A stretch of DNA of 8,306 bases, taken from contig SXPO01000175.1 in assembly GCA_005793285.1 (NCBI GenBank), positions 1 through 8,306 of the forward strand. Reading direction: 5' to 3'. Shown here piece by piece: positions 1 to 6,300 of this stretch. The position numbers and the translations under genes are program-made. Positions within the stretch are counted from its first letter, which is position 1, and each line of letters begins with the position of its first letter. This DNA comes from Nitrospiraceae bacterium (GTDB lineage: Bacteria; Nitrospirota; Nitrospiria; Nitrospirales; Nitrospiraceae). The notes under the pieces are model-generated. The model did not search any database. It saw nothing but the letters and a program-made list of their open reading frames with translations, and was not told the origin of the DNA.

Positions 1-390
1 TTGCTCAAACGCCACCTGCTGCGCGCCGCGACCCTTCGGTTCGACATACTCAAGAACGACCTGATACTCCCCGCGCGGCTCATATACTGTGACTCGTCCC
101 CGCGCAACGACATGCAGCCCATCTTCCAAACCGAACCGCAATCGAAGCGCGGTCGACCGGAAAATAACGGCTCGCATCTGGCTGGAATCGTCTTTGAGCG
201 TACAGTAGAGATGCCCGGACCCGGGCGCGCGAAGATTGGAAATTTCTCCCTCGATCCATACCTCTGAAAAATCGGTTTCGAGAGATGCTCGAACCAGACC
301 TGTCAGTTCCGATATCGTGAAAATACGCCTCGACGGGGAGTCGCCGGACGATGGGAAGGGGCAGGTACGACTCGTGGCGGCCTCCTTCAA
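1..390 (-). CDS. xseA: Exodeoxyribonuclease VII large subunit, N-terminal part (runs off left edge)
   Basis: Large subunit of exonuclease VII, which with XseB degrades single-stranded DNA to oligonucleotides in the cytoplasm. The visible 130 codons hold the N-terminal OB-fold domain that binds single-stranded DNA: the block IFTISELTGLVR is followed by VWIEGEISNL, SGHLYCTLKDD and VTVYEPRGEYQVV, which is the family order. The catalytic middle and C-terminus lie beyond position 1. No ATG or GTG opens this frame. The first possible start is a TTG at 390-388 that overlaps the TGA of ymdB (TTGA), so translational coupling is likely. A perfect AAGGAGG lies just after this TTG, and an in-frame ACG at 375-373 sits 5 bases beyond it, so the true start is uncertain. 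About 22 residues would precede the conserved block with the TTG start. Family assignment is firm; the start is not. Confidence 0.88.
   Translation of the reverse strand, partial: MKEAATSRTCPFPSSGDSPSRRIFTISELTGLVRASLETDFSEVWIEGEISNLRAPGSGHLYCTLKDDSSQMRAVIFRSTALRLRFGLEDGLHVVARGRVTVYEPRGEYQVVLEYVEPKGRGAQQVAFEQ
381..387 (-). promoter_or_regulatory. Perfect Shine-Dalgarno AAGGAGG at the ymdB-xseA junction
   Basis: The minus strand reads AAGGAGG directly after the overlapping TTGA of ymdB stop and xseA TTG. It lies inside xseA if TTG is used. It would be 5 bases upstream of an in-frame ACG at 375-373. No ATG, GTG or other TTG follows in frame before the conserved OB-fold block, so this site either serves a very unusual start or is a coincidence. 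Confidence 0.5.
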
Positions 391-1166
391 TCGATCATGC
401 GGATCCGCTCAAACGCGATGGCCTTGCCCAAGCGCGCATCAAGCTCCAGCAACACCGCACAGAAAACAGACGGGCCTGATGCCACTTCAAAGCGGCGGGG
501 CATGCCGGTCAGAAATTTTTCAATCGCCAGTTCCTTTTTCACTCCAATCACCGAATGCAGCGGGCCGGTCATCCCGATATCGGTAATATAGGCCGTCCCC
601 TTGGGCAAAATTTGATCGTCGGCTGTTTGCACATGGGTATGCGTGCCGACCACCGCCGTGACCTCACCGTCTAAATAATGGCCCATGGCCATTTTTTCAG
701 ACGTGGCTTCCGCATGCATATCGACGATCACCGCCGATGTTTCCTGTTTCAATCGCGACAATTCACGTTTGGCCGTTTGAAACGGACAATCGATCGTCGG
801 CATGTAGGCCCGGCCCATCAGCTGAAGCACCGCCAGCCGTTCGCCGCCCGCAGTTTCAATGACCACACTGCCTTTGCCTGGCACTCCGGGCGGATAGTTC
901 GACGGCCGCAGCAGGCGGGATTCGCGCGGAAAATAATCGAGCACTTCCTTCTTATCCCAGGCATGATTGCCCGTGGTGATGACTGAGAGGCCTAATTCAA
1001 ACAATTCTTCGGCCAATTCCGGCGTAATACCGAACCCGCCCGCGACATTCTCTCCGTTTCCAATCACGGCATCGATTTGACGCTGCGCAACAAGACGCGG
1101 GAGGGCACGGGATACGGCGCGCCGCCCCGGCTCGCCCATGATATCACCGATACACAGCACCTTCAT
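387..1166 (-). CDS. ymdB: YmdB-family metallophosphoesterase (TIGR00282 type)
   Basis: A 259-residue cytoplasmic calcineurin-like phosphoesterase of the YmdB/DR1281 family. Members bind two metals and hydrolyse cyclic nucleotides such as 2',3'-cAMP; in Bacillus subtilis YmdB affects biofilm and motility decisions. All expected metal and catalytic residues are visible: D8 in IGDIMGEPGRRAV, E39-N40 in GNGENVAGGFG, N67-H68 in TTGNHAWDKKE, H151 in VDMHAEATSEK, and H176 and H178 in GTHTHVQTADD. The length matches the family. The ATG at 1166 shares ATGA with the rny stop codon, and its own TGA overlaps a possible xseA TTG start, so the three genes look like one transcript. The rny-ymdB adjacency also occurs in B. 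subtilis, which supports a shared role in RNA turnover or cyclic-nucleotide signalling. The physiological substrate here is unknown. Confidence 0.93.
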   Translation of the reverse strand: MKVLCIGDIMGEPGRRAVSRALPRLVAQRQIDAVIGNGENVAGGFGITPELAEELFELGLSVITTGNHAWDKKEVLDYFPRESRLLRPSNYPPGVPGKGSVVIETAGGERLAVLQLMGRAYMPTIDCPFQTAKRELSRLKQETSAVIVDMHAEATSEKMAMGHYLDGEVTAVVGTHTHVQTADDQILPKGTAYITDIGMTGPLHSVIGVKKELAIEKFLTGMPRRFEVASGPSVFCAVLLELDARLGKAIAFERIRMID

Positions 1167-2740
1167 CGGGCGTATTCCACGTACCGGCTCTCCCGAATGA
1201 CGGTCACTTTGATTTGCCCCGGATAAGTCAGTTCCTGTTCGATTTTCTTCGCCAACTCGCGGGAAAGCTGGAACGATTCGACATCGGTGATGTCTTCCTG
1301 TCGTACGATCACGCGGATTTCACGCCCGGCTTGAATTGCATAGGCCTTTTGCACTCCCTTTTGTCCCGTGGCCAAGGACTCGAGTTTTTCTAACCGTTTC
1401 ACGTAGGACTCCAGCGCTTCTCGTCTGGCTCCTGGCCGGGCAGCCGAGAGCGCCTCAGCCGCAGCCACCAGGACACTTTCCGGACATAGCGGCTCCACCT
1501 GTTCATGGTGTGCGGCAATCGCGTTCACGATCTTGGGAGATTCTCCGTATTTTTTGGCGATCTCGGCCCCCAGCATGGCATGCGGCCCTTCCTCCTCATG
1601 ACTGACCGCTTTGCCGATGTCATGGAGCAAGGCGCCGCGCCGCGCCAACTTGACGTCGAGCCCCAATTCCGACGCCATGATGCCGCAAATATACGACGCT
1701 TCCCGCGCATGATACAGATTGTTCTGCCCGTAGCTCGTCCGATACTTGAGCCGCCCCAACACTTTGATCAACTCAGGATGAAAATCCGCAAGCCCCAGCT
1801 CGAAGATGATCTTTTCGGCTTCTTCATACATCAGCTTGTCGATATCGACCTTCACCTTTTCCACAATCTCTTCGATGCGGGTGGGATGAATCCGGCCATC
1901 GTGCATCAACCGCTCAAGCGAGACTTTCGCGATCTCCCGCCGCAAGGGATCGAACCCCGAAATGATCACGGCCTCCGGCGTCTCATCGATGATCAAATCA
2001 ATCCCTGTGGCCGCCTCAATCGCGCGGATATTTCGCCCTTCCCGGCCAATGATCCGGCCCTTCATCGCGTCATTTGGAATCTGGACCACTGAAATGGTGG
2101 ATTCTGACACATAGTCGCGCACCACCCGCTGAATGGAGCTGGTGATGATTTCACGCGCTTCCCGTTCGGCATTTTCACGCGCCTCTTCGATCGTCCGCTT
2201 GGCGATGCCAGCAGCATCAAGTCGAGCCTGCGACTCCATTTCGACGATCAAATGTTTTCTGGCTTCTTCCGCCGTCATGCCGGCCACACGCTCCAACGCT
2301 TCACGATGCTCACGTTCGGCCTTGGCACAAGCTGTTTCTTTGGCGTTCAGCCCCTCCTCACGCTTCGCGAACTCCTGATCGCGTTTCTGCGACTCGCCCT
2401 CCCGCTTGTCCAGCGCAACGAGCTTTCGATCAAATCCCTCTTCCTTCTGAAGAAAACGTTTCTCGACAGCTGCAAGTTCGACAAGCTTTGCCTTTTGCTC
2501 TTTCTCGATCTCTGATTTTGCCTGAAACACGAGATCCTTAGCTTCCAGCTTGGCCTCTTTCAGCACATTGTCGGCTTCGCGTTGGGCATTGTGCACGACC
2601 TGCTTGGCCTGCTCTTCCATCTCAGTCCGTTTCGCCCCAGCCATGTTGCGGCGCACCAATTCAAATACCACGCCCCCCACAAGGGCTCCGGCAATTGCAC
2701 AGACAATGTAGAAAACGATTGAAGTAGAAATGGGAGTCAC
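1163..2740 (-). CDS. rny: Ribonuclease Y (membrane-anchored endoribonuclease)
   Basis: RNase Y is a membrane-tethered endoribonuclease that starts mRNA decay. Numbering from a GTG at 2797, the protein shows a membrane segment at about 27-48, a long charged coiled coil at about 50-230, a KH RNA-binding domain at about 235-300 with the loop GREGRNIR, and an HD domain with LLHDIGK (H392, D393), AHHE (429-432) and the RNase Y signature ALSAARPGARRE. The C-terminal PGQIKVTVIRESRYVEYA is also typical. I prefer GTG 2740, which gives 525 residues starting MTPISTS, close to the B. subtilis length and N-terminus. GTG 2797 has no ribosome-binding site and would place a hairpin inside the coding region. 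An AUU at 2731-2729 lies 8 bases after AAGGGGG and is a rarer alternative. Residue 448 is Glu where I expect the HD-domain Asp ligand. Its stop overlaps the ymdB start. Confidence 0.95.
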   Translation of the reverse strand: MTPISTSIVFYIVCAIAGALVGGVVFELVRRNMAGAKRTEMEEQAKQVVHNAQREADNVLKEAKLEAKDLVFQAKSEIEKEQKAKLVELAAVEKRFLQKEEGFDRKLVALDKREGESQKRDQEFAKREEGLNAKETACAKAEREHREALERVAGMTAEEARKHLIVEMESQARLDAAGIAKRTIEEARENAEREAREIITSSIQRVVRDYVSESTISVVQIPNDAMKGRIIGREGRNIRAIEAATGIDLIIDETPEAVIISGFDPLRREIAKVSLERLMHDGRIHPTRIEEIVEKVKVDIDKLMYEEAEKIIFELGLADFHPELIKVLGRLKYRTSYGQNNLYHAREASYICGIMASELGLDVKLARRGALLHDIGKAVSHEEEGPHAMLGAEIAKKYGESPKIVNAIAAHHEQVEPLCPESVLVAAAEALSAARPGARREALESYVKRLEKLESLATGQKGVQKAYAIQAGREIRVIVRQEDITDVESFQLSRELAKKIEQELTYPGQIKVTVIRESRYVEYAR

Positions 2741-2750
2741 CCCCTTCTTG

Positions 2751-2782
2751 GCAAACCAGGTATCCAGGACTGCCTGGTTTGC
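2751..2782 (-). promoter_or_regulatory. Leader hairpin / 10-bp inverted repeat upstream of rny
   Basis: GCAAACCAGG (2751-2760) and CCTGGTTTGC (2773-2782) form a perfect 10-bp inverted repeat with a 12-base loop. Read on the minus strand, the stem ends 4 bases before AAGGGGG, the likely rny ribosome-binding site. The loop carries a second CCTGG, so the first CCAGG can pair either with the near copy (5 bp, 4-base loop) or within the long stem. It could be an mRNA leader structure controlling rny translation or stability, or a protein operator. The repeat is seen directly; the function is inferred. There is no T-run after it, so it is not a standard terminator. Confidence 0.55.
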
Positions 2783-3142
2783 TCGTATGGTATACACGGA
2801 TTAAGCGGGATGCTTCTAACAGACAGGAACGGAGGGAGAACAACGCCCAGGAGATGGCTGACAGTTCAGTCGAGAAATGCGCGAGACCGTCTGCCCTCTA
2901 GTACGACATCCGTCAGATTCCTGTCACTCTGCCTTCCCCTTGACCGCAGGATCGCCTGTCGAGATCCCAGCCGCGGAAAAGGATCGGTGTGAGAAACAAG
3001 AACCATCTGTTGACCCTCACCATGAACGGCATGCGACCACCCTCTGTCATTGACATCTTGTCGCCAAAAATCAGCCAAAAAATTCCATCTGGGTATGCCA
3101 TCCCTAGTGAGAATCCACCGGATTACCGCACCATACAGGGAC

Positions 3143-3170
3143 ATTATGCCGTTCTCTCTCGCTTTCGCAA
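3143..3170 (-). promoter_or_regulatory. Possible sigma-70-type promoter reading towards rny
   Basis: The minus strand has TTGCGA (3170-3165), a 16-base spacer and CATAAT (3148-3143). That is 4 of 6 and 5 of 6 matches to the sigma-70 boxes. Transcription would begin near 3136 and yield either a roughly 400-base leader for rny or a separate small RNA. The spacer is slightly short and no start site has been measured. Confidence 0.3.
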
Positions 3171-3324
3171 CGTTCGTTTCCAGTCGAGTCAGCTGTTCTG
3201 AAATCTATTCTCGATCCCCCGTTTGTCCGTTACAACACCACACCTACATGATCACAGAATGTAGGTCCACGATAACAAAGGGCTTCTATGAAAGCAAGGC
3301 GAAACTTGCTCTCGATGACGAACG
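3171..3324 (-). ncRNA. Candidate structured RNA downstream of zapA (6S-like position)
   Basis: Read on the minus strand, this 154-base stretch can close on itself in nested order. CGTTCGT (3324-3318) pairs with ACGAACG (3177-3171), 7 bp. TCGAG (3315-3311) pairs with CTCGA (3188-3184), 5 bp. CCCTTTGT (3282-3275) pairs with ACAAACGGG (3226-3218), 8 bp with one bulged C. ACCTACAT (3266-3259) pairs with ATGTAGGT (3249-3242), an 8-bp hairpin with a 9-base loop. A side hairpin AGCAAG/CTTGCT (3310-3305 with 3298-3293) sits in the left strand of the large internal loop. A closing stem, an open middle and an apical stem resemble 6S RNA architecture, and ssrS lies just downstream of zapA in E. coli. 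I found no 6S sequence signature and no clear promoter, and the pairing was done by hand, so this is only a candidate. Confidence 0.28.
3293..3310 (-). terminator. Weak hairpin after zapA, possible attenuator or terminator
   Basis: AGCAAG and CTTGCT form a 6-bp stem with a 6-base loop about 50 bases after the zapA stop, followed on the minus strand by TTTCAT. The stem is short and the T-run poor, so intrinsic termination would be weak. The same element fits as a side hairpin of the candidate structured RNA. Confidence 0.2.
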
Positions 3325-3357
3325 GAGATAAGACGAACCGTGGGGAGGGAAGGGGAT

Positions 3358-3654
3358 TTACCGAAAGAGCGACGTCGGCATCTGCTCTTCGATGGACTCC
3401 ATCAATGTATCCATCCGCCGATCGGCATCCGCCTCTCCCTGGGCCCGCTTCTTTTCTGACTCGAAGAACTGATGGGCAAGATTAACGGCCGTCAACACGG
3501 CTAATTTCGAGGGAGTGGCCGTCTTCATACCTTCGGCCAGATGTTTCATGTGATCATCGACGAAATGAGCCAGCCGACGAATATAGGCATCGTCGGCAAC
3601 ACCGCGAATCGCATACCGCTGGCCATAGATCTCAACATCGACCGTCTTAGTCAA
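3358..3654 (-). CDS. zapA: Cell division protein ZapA
   Basis: ZapA binds FtsZ and bundles its protofilaments, helping the Z-ring form at mid-cell. The product is 98 residues, normal for the family. The N-terminal head carries the family motif TKTVDVEIYGQRYAIRG, and the rest is a charged helix suited to the dimerising and tetramerising coiled coil (VDDHMKHLAEG, then LTAVNLAHQFFESEKKRAQ). I chose the TTG at 3654-3652 because a perfect AAGGAGG (3667-3661) lies 6 bases upstream and the conserved head begins right after it. An in-frame ATG at 3681 would add nine residues and put that ribosome-binding site inside the gene. The TTG start overlaps the end of the upstream zapB-like gene (TTGACTAA), so the pair is probably translationally coupled. 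The family is clear from sequence; the role is from family knowledge. Confidence 0.9.
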   Translation of the reverse strand: MTKTVDVEIYGQRYAIRGVADDAYIRRLAHFVDDHMKHLAEGMKTATPSKLAVLTAVNLAHQFFESEKKRAQGEADADRRMDTLMESIEEQMPTSLFR

Positions 3655-3901
3655 GGGCCACCTCCTTGGCATCGTCCGCACATTCCAGCAATTCTATCTC
3701 GCTCATGACCCGCTCGATTCTCGACCTGATATCGACTCGCTCTTTTTCCCACTGGCGATTCACGTCATCCTGCGAGGCGAGCCGCTGGCGGGCTGCCTTA
3801 ACTTCATCCTCCAACGAAGCATTTTTCCGCTTCATTTCCTGGACTAATTTCACCAGGTCTTTGATCCGATCTTCAAGCGCATCCAACCGATCTAACGCCA
3901 T
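3647..3901 (-). CDS. zapB: Small coiled-coil protein, ZapB-like, upstream of zapA
   Basis: An 84-residue protein that is almost entirely amphipathic helix: MALDRLDALEDRIKDLVKLV opens the heptads, and LEDEVKAARQRL and RSRIERVMSEIELLE continue them. There is no signal peptide, membrane segment or enzyme motif. Size, composition and position directly before zapA fit the ZapB family, a coiled coil that joins ZapA in stabilising the Z-ring. The symbol rests on this and on synteny, because coiled coils are poor evidence of homology. The ATG at 3901 has AGAGGA about 6 bases upstream. The TAA at 3649-3647 overlaps the zapA start. A promoter with a perfect TTGACA lies in the 66-base gap between slt and this gene. 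A generic zapA-linked coiled-coil protein would be the cautious label. Confidence 0.75.
   Translation of the reverse strand: MALDRLDALEDRIKDLVKLVQEMKRKNASLEDEVKAARQRLASQDDVNRQWEKERVDIRSRIERVMSEIELLECADDAKEVALD
3661..3667 (-). promoter_or_regulatory. Shine-Dalgarno AAGGAGG that sets the zapA TTG start
   Basis: A perfect AAGGAGG inside the last codons of the zapB-like gene lies 6 bases before TTG 3654. It supports the 98-residue ZapA over the longer frame from ATG 3681, and it implies coupling to translation of the upstream gene. Confidence 0.75.
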
Positions 3902-3941
3902 AGTGATCCTCTGTACCCTCTCTTCTCATTATTCGAGCCGC

Positions 3942-3971
3942 ACTATAAAAAACTTTGCGAAATCTTGTCAA
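3942..3971 (-). promoter_or_regulatory. Strong sigma-70-type promoter for zapB-zapA, overlapping the slt stop codon
   Basis: The minus strand carries a perfect -35 box TTGACA (3971-3966), whose TGA is the slt stop codon, an 18-base spacer, and TATAGT (3947-3942), 5 of 6 to the -10 consensus. Transcription would start near 3935, giving a leader of about 34 bases before the zapB-like ATG. The 18-base spacer is one longer than ideal. No hairpin terminator for slt is seen here, so readthrough from slt is also possible. Confidence 0.65.
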
Positions 3972-6292
3972 GAAACGGACTTTGTAGCGCCGGCGAGGCG
4001 GAGATATTCCTTGTAGCTGCGGAGGACACGCTTCACATATTGCCTGGTTTCTTGGAACGGAATCAACTCGACGAATTCGTCTTCGCTCCGGCCTCGATAG
4101 GTCGCCGCCCAACTCTCAACGGCGATCGGACCCGCATTGTACGCCGCGATGGTCTGCGCCATGTTGCCGGAAAACTGCGCAAGCAACTGCTCCACGTACC
4201 GAACCCCGATCTGAATATTCGTATCCTGATCGAACAAATCCTCCCGCACCACGCCGGGAAGACGATACCGCTGGGCCACCGCATTGGCCGTTGCAGGCAT
4301 GATTTGCATAAGACCGATGGCTCCGACACGGGACACGGCGCGCCAATCATATTGACTTTCTTCCCTGATGATCGCCGCAATGAGAAATGGGTCCACCCCG
4401 TTGATTCCCTGTGTTTTGATCATGTGAATCAATCCTGTCGGGTAGGCGACATTCCACAAATCGTCCGCCACAGCCCCCCCAGTTCGCTCCAGACGGTCTC
4501 GAAATCGAGCCCGCACGAGGCGCAGCGCATGATGGTAGGCCCCGACTTCATTCAACATCACAGGCAGCGCCGCCAGCACGTTGGGATCTCGGCTGTAGTG
4601 GTCTGTCAATACGGCAAGTTCTCTCGCGGCATCCTGCTCAAGACCAAGCGTTCTGAGTTCAATCGCCCGCCGATAGGTCGGCTGTTGTTCGATTTCCGCC
4701 CGGCCATTGCTGCGCTGACCAGGCGCCTGAACCATATCCGTGGCTTGTGGACTGGCCACGGCCGCACCCGAAAAATCCCTCTGCATCTTTTCCTGGTCTA
4801 CAGGCGCCACGGCTGGGATGTCAGTCCGTCCCTGCGCCAATTGACAATAGTACGTGAGAGGGTAGCGCTTGCAGAGGAGATGGAAGGTTTCTTTTGATTT
4901 GGACTCTCTGGCATGACTCTGAGACCGCGCGATCCAATAGAGCGCTTGGGGTTCCCATTCACCGTCTCGCTGATCAACGATTGGTTGCCACACGGCAATC
5001 GCATCCTGGTAGCGACCCGTTCGATAGAGCACCCACCCTTCGCGCCACTGGGCTTCCGCCCGCTGGGATGCCGGCTCTCCAGACTTGACGACATGCCGGT
5101 ACTTCGTGATCGCCTCATCAAACTGGGCCTGATCTTCCAACCAGATCCCGGCAAATAAATTGATCTGCCCTTTTTGTTCGGGAGACAAGGACCGCTTGGG
5201 TAATCCCCGGCTCAACTCCAACAGTTTCTCACCCATTCCCTGTCGAAGATAGACACGGGCCAGCCAGACCACGGCTTCATCGGACTGAACTGTCTGGGTC
5301 CCAGCAAGTTCCTGAAAGGTCTCACGCGCTTGAGCGTAGAGTTTCAATCTGACTTGCGCAATGCCCAATTTCAGCTTGGCGTCCCCACGACGGGAAGATG
5401 ATGGATCTTTCGCAAGAAACTTTTTCAGTTCGTCGATCGCGTCCGCATGCAGAGCCTGTCCCAGAAACGCCTGGGCCCTGGCATAAAAGTCATCGGGCTG
5501 AGGGGCCCAGGACTCGCCACCGATATTGGTCGCCAGCAGAACTTCTGCCTCCTTGGCTTCCTTCGTCTGCGGGAACTTCATCCATAGTTTTTTCAGCGCC
5601 TCCCTGCCGTCAGCCTGCTGATTGGCTCGAAGATAGCAATCGGCCAGCCGCAACCAGGCCTGGGGCACTCGCGGCTCTTTATCGTTGATACCGACGGCCT
5701 TGGTGAGCCACGCCAGCGCTTCAGGACAACTGGAGGCTTGGTACCAGGCTTCCCCTGCACGGAGGGCCACCTGATCAAGCAGATTGGAATCGGGGACTGA
5801 TTGCGGCACTGATTCGAATGCCCTGGCCGCTTCTCTCCTCTCCCCCAGATGAAGCAATGATTCACCGATCCAGAACCGGATGTAATCATCGAGGACTGAA
5901 AAGTCTGGTTGGGCCGAACGGAGATAGGTAAGCGCTTCGGCCGGATTCCGCTGAACCAGCATCACGCCCGACAACAACCCCGCCCGCTTGGCCCAAGGCG
6001 AAGCCGGGAATTGCTCCATCACTCGTCGGAGCCGTTCCAGTTTGAGCGTCGCAACCTGTTCTTTCGTCAACGCATGGCCGAACCGCTCTTTCGGCCATGC
6101 CGCGGCAGTGAAACACTCCTCAGCCGACCCGCAACCATCCGCTTGCAGCTTTTCTGAATCCAAAACCGGTGCCGACTGTGCGTCAGACAAAAAGAGGCAG
6201 CCGGCGGCGGTGAGAAACAGGGCCAGCGAAACCGGCGCAAAGCTTCGGCCAAGACTTGCGGCAGATCGAGGGTTGATGGTCGGTCTTTTCAT
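3968..6292 (-). CDS. slt: Soluble-type lytic transglycosylase (GH23, Slt70 family) with TPR superhelix
   Basis: Cleaves the MurNAc-GlcNAc bond of peptidoglycan with formation of 1,6-anhydroMurNAc, in the periplasm. The 774-residue product starts with an export signal (basic MKRPTINPR, then a hydrophobic stretch to about residue 35). Residues about 80-600 are TPR-like helical pairs (for example DDYIRFWIGESLLHLGERRE and EPQALYWIARSQSHA), as in the ring-shaped U and L domains of Slt70. The C-terminal SLT domain holds the catalytic Glu645 in IREESQYD, then GAIGLMQIMPATA (about 657-669) and IAAYNAGP (715-722). TAAGC at 28-32 loosely fits a lipobox, so a lipoprotein is possible though position -3 is Ala. 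The length exceeds E. coli Slt (about 645). A TATAAT lies 8 bases before the ATG, which itself has only a poor ribosome-binding site. It is divergent from rlmN. Confidence 0.93.
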   Translation of the reverse strand: MKRPTINPRSAASLGRSFAPVSLALFLTAAGCLFLSDAQSAPVLDSEKLQADGCGSAEECFTAAAWPKERFGHALTKEQVATLKLERLRRVMEQFPASPWAKRAGLLSGVMLVQRNPAEALTYLRSAQPDFSVLDDYIRFWIGESLLHLGERREAARAFESVPQSVPDSNLLDQVALRAGEAWYQASSCPEALAWLTKAVGINDKEPRVPQAWLRLADCYLRANQQADGREALKKLWMKFPQTKEAKEAEVLLATNIGGESWAPQPDDFYARAQAFLGQALHADAIDELKKFLAKDPSSSRRGDAKLKLGIAQVRLKLYAQARETFQELAGTQTVQSDEAVVWLARVYLRQGMGEKLLELSRGLPKRSLSPEQKGQINLFAGIWLEDQAQFDEAITKYRHVVKSGEPASQRAEAQWREGWVLYRTGRYQDAIAVWQPIVDQRDGEWEPQALYWIARSQSHARESKSKETFHLLCKRYPLTYYCQLAQGRTDIPAVAPVDQEKMQRDFSGAAVASPQATDMVQAPGQRSNGRAEIEQQPTYRRAIELRTLGLEQDAARELAVLTDHYSRDPNVLAALPVMLNEVGAYHHALRLVRARFRDRLERTGGAVADDLWNVAYPTGLIHMIKTQGINGVDPFLIAAIIREESQYDWRAVSRVGAIGLMQIMPATANAVAQRYRLPGVVREDLFDQDTNIQIGVRYVEQLLAQFSGNMAQTIAAYNAGPIAVESWAATYRGRSEDEFVELIPFQETRQYVKRVLRSYKEYLRLAGATKSVS

Positions 6293-6300
6293 CGCCGTTC

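Larger units (their letters stand above)
2741..3357. other. 617-base intergenic region between zapA and rny, no convincing gene
   Basis: Small open frames exist on both strands (for example 2866-3144 minus and 3050-3331 plus), but none has a plausible ribosome-binding site or recognisable motif. The stretch is less GC-rich than its neighbours and contains several short inverted repeats. From zapA towards rny these are: the nested fold at 3171-3324, listed separately; AATCC/GGATT at 3112-3124; GCGAC/GTCGC (3033-3037 with 3060-3064) enclosing TGTC/GACA; and the rny hairpin at 2751-2782. A T-rich tract on the minus strand lies around 3065-3085. I infer a non-coding region with a long rny leader and/or one or two small RNAs. 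Confidence 0.6.

Noticed and set aside
1..267. Plus-strand open frame over the left edge
   Set aside because: It lies opposite the xseA OB-fold sequence, which matches a known family; the plus frame has no motif.
1505..2092. 195-codon plus-strand open frame
   Set aside because: It is antisense to the RNase Y KH and HD domains and shows no motif of its own.
2751..2782. rny leader hairpin as an intrinsic terminator
   Set aside because: On neither strand does a T-run follow the stem; on the minus strand a G-rich ribosome-binding site follows.
2866..3144. 92-codon minus-strand open frame in the zapA-rny gap
   Set aside because: There is no ribosome-binding site, an odd composition rich in Arg and Trp, and no recognisable domain; chance is the likelier explanation.
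3341..3356. G-rich tract just past the zapA stop, possible G-quadruplex on the plus strand
   Set aside because: Only three G-runs (GGGG, GGG, GGGG) are present; a standard four-run quadruplex motif is lacking.
3965..4897. 310-codon plus-strand open frame
   Set aside because: It is antisense to the SLT and late TPR part of slt, whose reading frame is clearly conserved; long antisense frames are common in GC-rich DNA.
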